Positions 56,542-64,000 of a stretch of 64,000 bases of DNA are shown here, piece after piece (position 1 is the stretch's first letter; every line of letters starts with the position of its first letter). A model generated the notes under the pieces. It did not search any database. It worked only from the letters and a program-made list of their open reading frames with translations, and was not told the origin of the DNA. The stretch is from positions 18,356 to 82,355 of the forward strand of contig BDDD01006648.1 of assembly GCA_001972305.1 (NCBI GenBank), given 5' to 3'. The stretch is from Cephalotus follicularis. Taxonomy: Eukaryota > Streptophyta > Magnoliopsida > Oxalidales > Cephalotaceae. The position numbers and the translations under genes were made by a program.

Positions 56542-56689
56542 AGTCCCACATCATCCTTAGTTGGATTTATGCCTTAGATGATATACTGATTAAAGGTTTA
56601 ATTATGGATGTGTTTGTATGGTTAAACTTGATTTTAAAAGTGCCTTAGTGAAAATTGCATGAAATTGGATTTCATAATGTTTAAGACCT

Positions 56690-57936
56690 GGGGATTTTGT
56701 TTTAAAGCGTCGACGATCTTAACCTAAGCGTCGGCGCTTCTGGCGTTCTTACGAATTCCAGGAATAAATCAAAATAGGGCATGCACAATTTTCATTCAAT
56801 CTCAGTCCAATTCAATCATGCAATCAAGTATTAACCATCACAACACATTATACATGTTATATGTTCAAAAACATGTCAAAACCCCTACCTTTAAAGCGCT
56901 ATCCCGAAATCAATTTGGATTGATTTCTCTCTCTATGTCAAAATGTTCTTCACTCTCCTTCAATCTTCCAATCCCAACAATTTTCAGTCTATAATTGCAT
57001 TTTAACAGAGGATATATACATAAAATCAGAATGTATATACAAATTAGTTACTATAACCATTATCCGGTTTGAATCAAAAGGATTATAAAAACTTCTAAAC
57101 CTCTAATCCTATTTAAATCAATTATCCATTTTCAATTAACTTCCACAATCCATCTACAGACTTGCATGTTCAATCAGTAGTGTATCATTGATATCAACAT
57201 GTTACATAATCATCAACTTAACCACAAGTGAACTTTGCACTAATGACTTACCAATTCCCAGGTGATGCTCCAAGTTCCACTTTGAACTTCAAGTCCCTTC
57301 TACATGCAATCTCAGCCACTGTCCAATTGTTCTTCCTATTGCTCAGTGTTTTCTAACACCCTCATTCAATCTCCCACAGTTGATATAAAGGCTCAACTTG
57401 TGTCTTTAATTTCGTCGGTTTCCCTTTCCTTCATTGCACATTTCTCTTTCCCTCATGCGTGCATTCTTCCTTTTGTTCTTTTTCTTTAATTTCTGGCAGG
57501 TTGCAGGTTTCAGGCTTTTAGGTCACATGCAAGGCTCTATCCTTGCATGTTACCCAGCTGGTGAAGGCTTCTGGTGTGTATTGACTCGTTTACAGGACAC
57601 TTAGCTCACATGGAATCCATTTGGCGCCACTGCTCTGTTCTAACAGGCGTGTATCACATTCCTGACACCGCGCACAACGTCGACGATTTTCTCTCTGGCA
57701 TCGGCGGTTTGTGCGTCATAACTCAGCCTATAACTGTGCGTTTTGTACACGTGTCTGGGCTTAAAGCGTCGACGGTATGGCTTTAGGCGTCGGTGGTTTA
57801 GCACCAGATCTCATTTTTATTTAAGAATTTATTCCAATTTTCATTCTAATCAAAAGATAACCAACATAAGGTCTCAAAAGTATATTTTATTCATCGTTGG
57901 GTACAAAATACATGAATTGAAATTGCGGTTATTACA
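56690..57936 (-). mobile_element. Gypsy LTR piece G5, reverse orientation
   Basis: The right end GCGGTTATTACA (57925-57936) equals the end of the G4-type LTR. 'acccctaccttta' near 56882 corresponds to 53498 in G4. The left boundary is approximate and no TGTCACACCCC end is present. It holds GTCGAC-type units near 56705-56745 and 57675-57800. Confidence 0.6.
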
Positions 57937-58682
57937 TTATCTCTCAAATAAACAAGAACAACAATAGGCTAAGGGCACACAAAGAACTTTGATATAGAGC
58001 TTTGATGATCTTGGTATAACTTTGCAATTGATGTTGTTTTCTCTTTGTATATTGATCACTTGTGTTCTTGTTGTTTTTGTTCTTCTTGTTCTCTTTGTGT
58101 ATATAGCCATTTTTGACTTGAAGGATCCGTTGGTAGTGTCTTGGGGCTTGTTGCTTAAAAGACGGCGCATTAAAAATCTGCCAGAAATTGTCTCCAGTGC
58201 GCAAAGCGTCGACGGTGTTCTTCAAAGCATCGACGCTTATATGACCGTTGGAAGTTTGAATTTGAATCTATGCTCTAAGCACTAACGATCTTGAACTTTG
58301 GGATCGACGGTTGTCCTCAAAGCACTGATGGTTTGAGTTGAGCGTCGACGCTTTGGGTAATTTTGATTAGCCCAAAAGTCCCTGGTTTTAACCGCTGAAG
58401 TAGCCCTCTTAAGCGCTGGCACTTGGCCTCAAAGCGCTAATGCTTTCCTCAGAGCGTCGACGGTTGGAAAATTTCTTCATTGCTCGGTTGGCGCTTTGTT
58501 CCCAGCTTTCGACGGTTGTCCTTAAGCGCTGAAGCTTACATTTAAAGCGTTGACGCTTTAACCTGTAATTCCAATTTTCTGGTTTGTTTTGCGACATTCT
58601 TTCTTTTCTTGCACTTAAAGAAACTTTGTTAAAATACAAATATGTTATCATCAAAACTAGGATTGAGACATAAATGTCAACA
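57937..58682 (-). mobile_element. Sirevirus-like Copia 3' LTR, cut by G5
   Basis: On the reverse strand it begins TGTTGACATTTATGTCTCAA at 58682 and runs on until the G5 insertion. A TATA box (GGCTATATACAC, reverse strand) lies near 58095-58107. A dense GTCGAC-type cluster lies upstream of it. The same LTR start, in plus orientation, reappears at 63800. Confidence 0.7.
58200..58560 (-). repeat. GTCGAC-type palindrome cluster upstream of the Sirevirus-like TATA box
   Basis: More than ten units occur. AGCGTCGACGCT at 58341-58352 is a perfect 12-bp palindrome. AAAGCGTTGACGCTTT lies at 58544-58559, and the identical 16-mer occurs inside the element at 60712-60727. Confidence 0.85.
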
Positions 58683-58912
58683 ATCTCCCCATTTTTAATG
58701 ATGACAAAATTTACTATACATTTAGACAAGTTAAGAGTATTATAATGCATCAAGTGACATAACTCATAAGTTTAAACAAAGTAACTCCCCCTTAATTCAT
58801 AACCTCCCCCTTAGAGTGACAAGGGGTATTTAACTTGTCATTGCTTACTTCCTATCAATTATCTCCCCATTTCTTTTTATATTTTCTCACAATATATATC
58901 TCCCCCTTTTTG
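58683..58912 (-). repeat. Five polypurine tracts before the 3' LTR
   Basis: Reverse-strand G-runs stand at 58683-58690, 58785-58791, 58804-58810, 58861-58868 and 58898-58910. The first touches the LTR. Multiple polypurine tracts are a known Sirevirus feature. Confidence 0.7.
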
Positions 58913-59317
58913 TTATCATTTCAAAAAGGACTGAGCTAATTTTAGTCAATACATTTATAATTCTTCCATTAAACATATTCAACTATTAATACCATTCTAT
59001 TCCAAGATATCTAGTGTAAAACACAATATTATCAAAGCATTGAATATTGAACCATTCATGAGTGTTAAAGTGCTCATGAATTTCATATTGCAAAACAAGC
59101 GTAGATCACAAAATTCATTCATAATATCAAATTTAAAACGCATGTTCATAACAAACTTTCAAAGACATGGTTCAAAGACATAATGCCACATTGAAGTACA
59201 AATAGATTGTTCAGAAAACATAACATCAAAGTGAATTACAACCTTTCAAATTGTTTGTCGAGAATATCAACACCAAAAATAACAAAGATGCAAAATAAAA
59301 AATGAAATGCATGACGC

Positions 59318-59941
59318 TCAATCGTCCATTGGAGTATCATCCACGTCCCCCTCCAAATCATCAGCGGCCACATCTTCTCTTGGGTTGCCAATATCGTATT
59401 GGCTTGAAGAAGAAGAAATAACAATACCTTCATTGTCAACCATCTCTTTTTGTGTAAAATGTTTTTCCAATCTCTTTTGCCTTCTTTTGATGGTTTGAAC
59501 TTCGACCTTAATTTCTTTGACTTCTTGTTGAATTCCTTTTATCGCTTCCAAGAGTTCTTCCATTTGATTTCTCGGTAGGTTGACGTTTGGTGTTGGATCA
59601 ACTTGAGGTTCATTTGTGGCTTCTCCTTGAGCTTCTTCTCCCAATTCTTCCCCTTCCACATCTTCAATCATCCTGTTTGAATCCTCTTCTCTTGGGATCC
59701 AAGTGCCTAACCTCTTGTGCTTCTTAAAGCCCATTCTACCTAGAGTCCCCTTACCTAACTTATCTACACCTTGGAGTGAATGATGTAGTTCTCCACTGAA
59801 GTCTACTCCAAAATGCATGAGGATTTTTGTGATGATATTGCTATAGGGTAAGTGTGCATTCTCCCTATTGTGCATAACGTGCATATGGTTGATGATTAGA
59901 GTAGGTACATTTATCTTTTGACCCATGATGATATGGAACAT
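59318..59941 (-). pseudogene. Extra reading frame of the Sirevirus-like element, C-terminal part
   Basis: A 207-codon open stretch on the reverse strand. It contains 'NVNLPRNQMEELLEAIKGIQQ' followed by a heptad-rich lysine/glutamate helix (a likely coiled coil) and ends in a very acidic tail with serine runs. It lies between pol and the 3' LTR, the place of the env-like frame in Sireviruses. No signal peptide or membrane segment is seen. Fossil; broken. Confidence 0.6.
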
Positions 59942-60210
59942 GGTATAAGCCTCTATGTGGGTTACTTCATCAAAACCACCGGCCTTTGGTAAATGTGTGT
60001 GGCTACGACTCGGTGTAAAAACCTATGATGCAAACTAAGTTTTCTAGTGTACATTCGTTGCATCACATAAGCATTTTCTCCAAACAACATTCGCACACAT
60101 TCTTCTTTGTTAAATTGATCCTTAATAATCTAGTTTCGTTGATTCCATCCCCTAGCACCTTCACACGGTATCTCTAAAATTGAAGCTAAGGTTGCATAAG
60201 TGAACTTAAT

Positions 60211-60567
60211 CTACTTGTTCTTAACACTAGTGCTCAAGCTTACACTAGAACTAGAGAGAATATTAACATAAAATTCCTTCATTAAATCGGGATAATAAGT
60301 CAAATTTATGCTAAACAAAGGAGATAAACCTAGTTCCTCCAACCATCCTACAATGGGGAACCATTCTCTATTGGAAAATTCGAAGTCTAGAGTCTTTCCT
60401 ACAAGAATCTTGCGGTTAAAGTAAGCTTCGGGATACCTTATCACAGGAGGAATCTCTTCTGGAGTAGGTGGATCGACAGTTACAGTTCCTTTCTTGTTCT
60501 TTTGTCCCAAGTGCTTTATTTTCTTTCCGGATGATTGCCAAGCTTCAATGTTCTTTGATTTTGGCAT
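60211..60567 (-). pseudogene. Extra reading frame of the Sirevirus-like element, N-terminal part
   Basis: It starts MPKSKNIEAWQSSGKK at 60567 and is basic at first. It then contains 'FEFSNREWFPIVGWLEELG' and 'YYPDLMKEFYVNI'. These resemble the domain annotated in plant genomes as 'putative plant transposon protein', whose hallmark is a ...FYANL-like end. The function of that domain is not known to me. About 130 bp upstream lies a TATA box and a palindrome cluster. Fossil; broken. Confidence 0.6.
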
Positions 60568-60697
60568 GTTTAGTGATTTCAGTGATGTATATGTGTTTAT
60601 CGAAGAGAAATCGTTCCAAAATCGCCAGAAATTGGTTTTTGGGGGTTTAGAGTTCTAATTTTTGCGCTAAAAATGTTTGACATATGAAGAAATCTGT

Positions 60698-60900
60698 CTT
60701 ATAGTCCGACTAAAGCGTTGACGCTTTTTCTTAAAGCAGCGTCACTTTGTGAAATTTTAAATTTCGAGCTCTAATTTTAGTGTTAGAGCGCTGACGCTTG
60801 AATTCTAGGCGTCGGCGCTTTGCATGTTTTGCAAAGTTCTAATTCTAAGAGCAGTGTTAAGCGATGATGCTTAGATTCCAGGCGTCGGCGCTTTGCTCTG
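60698..60900 (-). promoter_or_regulatory. Possible internal promoter ahead of the extra reading frame
   Basis: On the reverse strand a cluster of about six GCGTCGACGC-type units (60712-60895) is followed by CTATAAG at 60698-60704. The ATG at 60567 lies 131 bp further. The layout copies that of the LTR promoter of the same element, including one identical 16-base unit. Inference from layout only. Confidence 0.5.
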
Positions 60901-61049
60901 TTTTTCTGCCGATTTTACCAATTCGTGCATGAATGAATGCAAATGATGCATTAATGAACAAACAAGCATATCAAGTAAACATATATTAACATACCAATCA
61001 TGTTAATCATTCAATTTCACACAACCCTAATTCTAATCTAAATTTCTAG

Positions 61050-61449
61050 AAAGTTTGTTAATCTAAGGGTTTTATGAAAATGTTTGCGATTTGTTCTTGA
61101 GTCGGAACAAAGATTAATTCAATGTCACCTTTCTCAATATGGTCTTTTATAAAATGATACCTAATATAAATATGTTTTGTCCTAGAATGATGTACGAGAT
61201 TTTTGCCTAGACAATTTGCGCTAGTGTTGTCACACATAATCGGAACTTTTTCAAAATTAAAGCCGTAATCAAGAAGTTGTTGTTTCATCCACATTATTTG
61301 TGCGTAACAACTTTCGGCGGCAATGTACTCAGCTTCGATAGTAGAAAGTGCTACCGAATTTTGTTTCTTGCTAAACCAAGAAATAAGCATATTGCCTAAG
61401 AATTGACAAGTGCCACTTGTACTTTTTCTATCTACTTTGTAACCTCCGA
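61050..61449 (-). pseudogene. Sirevirus-like Copia RNase H and end of pol
   Basis: Reverse-strand words 'RYIGGYKVDRKSTSGTCQFL', 'WFSKKQNSVALSTIEAEYIAA', 'CDNTSANCLGKNLVHHSRTKH' and 'VPTQEQIANIFIKPLD' give a clear Copia RNase H. The sequence stops at an inserted LTR at 61450. Confidence 0.85.
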
Positions 61450-63799
61450 TGTAACGCCCCAGATCCGAGTTCACTTTATGCTCAAAGCAAGTCTCGAGGG
61501 ATCGGTGCGTTACGTGAGGGTGAAACCTATAATCCTTTAACAATCTTACTAATTGCTAATATTTATTCAATTTCTCACATAAATAACTTGCAACTTGTCA
61601 TACTAAACTTTAAAATATTATACTCTCATTGAAATCATCATAAACCATAACAATTATAGTCAACATCTTACATCTACACAGGATCTGTCATAAGGAATTA
61701 TACATCGGATAACATTAGTTTATAATGTCATAAACTGTTTATACAAAATGTTATTTCATAACATTATTTCTTTCCGAAATATCATTTATGAGCTCATGCT
61801 AAAGCTCGACTTTCCTCGTTCAACCTCTTCCTGGAAAATTTTAGTTGAAAACAAAACATTGAAAGGAGTGAGCATCAAAATAGCTCAGTAAGAATTATCG
61901 TAATAAAATATTATTGAAATTCATTTTCTGGTATTTTTATAAAACCAGTACATTTCACATTCATTCATCTCTTTCTGACCATATCTCATGAACCAGAACA
62001 TTTCATAAATAATTGAGGGGTTTTAAAGAGTCGACGCTTTGGGCAACGGACGACGCTCTAATTGTAAACGTCGATGCATTGAAGTCAAGTGTGTCAATTG
62101 ACCTGGATGAAGACTTAAAGCGACAACGCTTTGTAAGAAAGCGTCATTGCTTTAGTCGGGATAGAAGTGGAGAACTCAGGTTAAGCACGTGACGGGCGAC
62201 GCTTAGGGAGAAAAAGTCGACGCTTTGAGCTACAGACAAAATGCAAAATCTGACTCTTTGGCATTTTGTGAGTGAAAATCTTTAATTTTTGACATGTGGC
62301 AGGCCAGGGGAGGATGATATGAGATGTTATCAGATGATCTAACAAGTGTCATCACTTGGATTGGTTGAATTTGAGCACATGGGCTGCCAAGAGAGAGAGT
62401 TGAGTTGTGTGAGAAGGGGAGAAGACTTGCCTCCCAAGTAACCCTTCTATTTAATGGCAAAGGGGGTTGAACTCAGTCATTTTGGCTGAGAAGGGAAGTG
62501 CTCCTGCTGAGAGTGAAGTGGAGAATTCGTGGGAGAGCAAAAGAGAAAGAAATTCTAAAGCAAAGTAAGGAAATTCTATACCCATTTTCTGCAAAGTATT
62601 CCCCTGTTTTACTTCAAGTTTTATAGTAGATTGTTCTATTGATATCTTGCTCAATTCCTGATGAATTTTTGAATGGTTGGATGTTCTGGAAACTTTAGGA
62701 TGTACTCTTCAACTTTTATGCTTTGCATGTTTCAAGATTCTATCGTTTTCTTGATGAAAATTCATGTTTTAAATTCCTGTTTGGGTACTGTTTTATTCCT
62801 GGATTATGCAACAACTTCTTTAAATCATATCCTGATCGTTTCTTAATGAAAAATTAAATGGTTGGATGTTTTGAAAACCTTAAGATGTTCTATTTAACTT
62901 TTATGTTTTATGTATCTCTAAATTCTATAGAATTCTTGATGAGAATTGATGTTTCATTTTAATGCTCAAGCCATGTTTTCATATGGAACCAACCACTTTC
63001 AAAAAATTCATAACGGATTCAATTCTAAGCCAAATGTCATGATCTTGAGCTTTCTGAATTCTTAAAGAGGTCTAATTTAATGTTTATGTTTTAAGTTTTA
63101 TCTTAAAATTCTTATTTCTATATGAATTATCAGTATTAGAAAAGCTACGCAAAACTGTTTTTATGAACTTATTTGAGTCAATTACTCAAATGAAGAGAAA
63201 AGTTTATGAATTGTGAAAGAAATGTTATGAAATGATTTTTATGAATGCTTTGAGCTAATCACTCAAAGTAAATGATGAATCAACCTCCCTTGGATTTCTA
63301 TCCAAGGGGAATGGAGCGAGATGCTCAATGTTAATGGAGCGAGATGCTCACGGACATGCATGTGATGTAAGGATAGTAGTCGGGGTGCACAATACCCCGA
63401 TGAAGCGGTGTAAAGGGTTCATTAGGGTTTTTATGACTTCTATGTTTATGAAATGTTCTAGTTACGAGTTTGTAATTAGAAAATTGATATACTTTACGAA
63501 ATGTTCTAGTTATATGTATTGACTAGAAAAATGTTATGATGAAATGTGTTTAAACACCTTACTGAGCTATTTTGAGCTCATTCCTTTAAATGTTGTTTTC
63601 AAATAAAATGTTTTCAGGAAATGAATGAATGGAGATTACAAGCTTAGAGGAAGCTCTTAAGAAGGAGTTTTTGTGAAAGAAAGGCTATGCAATGATGTTT
63701 GCATAAATGTTTTGATATGTAATAAGGACAAAGTTTTTCCGCTGTATTATATGTTATGATAAAGAATGATCCTGTGTTAATGTAGACCAACGATATGGT
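61450..63799. mobile_element. Two Gypsy LTR pieces in opposite orientation (G6)
   Basis: 61450-about 62000 starts TGTAACGCCCC and reads as the reverse-oriented end of an LTR ('tgagcatcaaaatagctcagtaag' area near 61870). From about 62000 to 63799 the same LTR type runs in plus orientation. It has palindrome units at 62030-62230, a TATA-like word (CTATTTAATGG) near 62447, and 'cttactgagctattttgagctca' near 63559, the mirror of the left piece. The right end is lost at the next LTR. Confidence 0.6.
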
Positions 63800-64000
63800 T
63801 GTTGACTATTTAGTCTCAATCCTTGTTTTGATGATAACATATTTGCATTTAACAAATCTACTTGTTGTGCAAGGAATTACAATAGAAGTACCAAAGTAAA
63901 AATACCATCTGCACAAAAGACATTGATCTCCCAGGAAAGAAGTCGACGTCCGTACTAAAGACATCGACGCCTTCCAAGAAGACATCGACACCTTTGATGC
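63800..64000 (+). mobile_element. Sirevirus-like LTR, plus orientation, leaves the window
   Basis: TGTTGACTATTTAGTCTCAATCC is followed by 'tttgatgataacatatttg', matching the reverse complement of 58682 down to 58640. A GTCGAC-type cluster starts at about 63940. Confidence 0.7.

Noticed and set aside
59318-60567. Host gene of unknown function
   Set aside because: It lies between Copia RNase H and polypurine tracts on the same strand, so it belongs to the element.

Overview
The window looks like nuclear DNA of a dicot plant. It holds one nine-exon gene with GT-AG introns, one intronless DYW-type PPR gene of plant organelle RNA editing, and otherwise nested LTR retrotransposons. The species cannot be told from the sequence. 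No rRNA, tRNA, CRISPR array or bacterial-type operon was seen.

Layout. 1-9.8 kb: remnants of a long-LTR Ty1/Copia family, interrupted by a Ty3/Gypsy solo LTR (1022-4007, target duplication TACCT) and carrying a 133-bp-arm inverted repeat (7867-8277). 9.8-23.9 kb: three broken copies of the same Copia family, called C1 (+), C2 (-) and C3 (+) below; C1 and C2 meet tail to tail near 12.68 kb, and the C2 LTR abuts the C3 leader. 23.9-30.4 kb: a Gypsy element (G1) with two long LTRs and a shortened interior. 30.4-32.7 kb: a reverse-strand Gypsy gag with one LTR (G2).

Host genes. 33139-43210 (+) is a complete UPF0016/GDT1-family membrane cation transporter gene, closest to plant GDT1-like 3 (PML3), 294 codons in nine exons. 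Its fifth intron has grown to about 6 kb and holds two antisense Copia elements: a 4.5-kb copy with 249-bp LTRs and a young 0.64-kb copy with 123-bp LTRs and target duplication GGCAC. 43772-46051 (+) is a complete 759-codon PPR-DYW gene.

46.6-64 kb: a reverse-strand Copia interrupted by a 3.3-kb Gypsy solo LTR, then a chain of long LTRs, then a Sirevirus-like Copia (reverse strand, 58-61.4 kb). That copy has five polypurine tracts and an extra reading frame between pol and the 3' LTR, and is cut by a Gypsy LTR piece.

The most unusual signal is regulatory. Short palindromes centred on GTCGAC (or its CpG-decay forms GTCAAC, GTTGAC, ATCGAC) occur in clusters beside the TATA box in LTRs of unrelated superfamilies: Gypsy, the long-LTR Copia family and the Sirevirus-like element. 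The same module, with a TATA box, also lies inside the Sirevirus-like element just ahead of its extra reading frame. A second signal is a chain of phased hairpins with related loops in the leader of the long-LTR Copia family. All retroelements here are treated as fossils; those with coding parts are broken.
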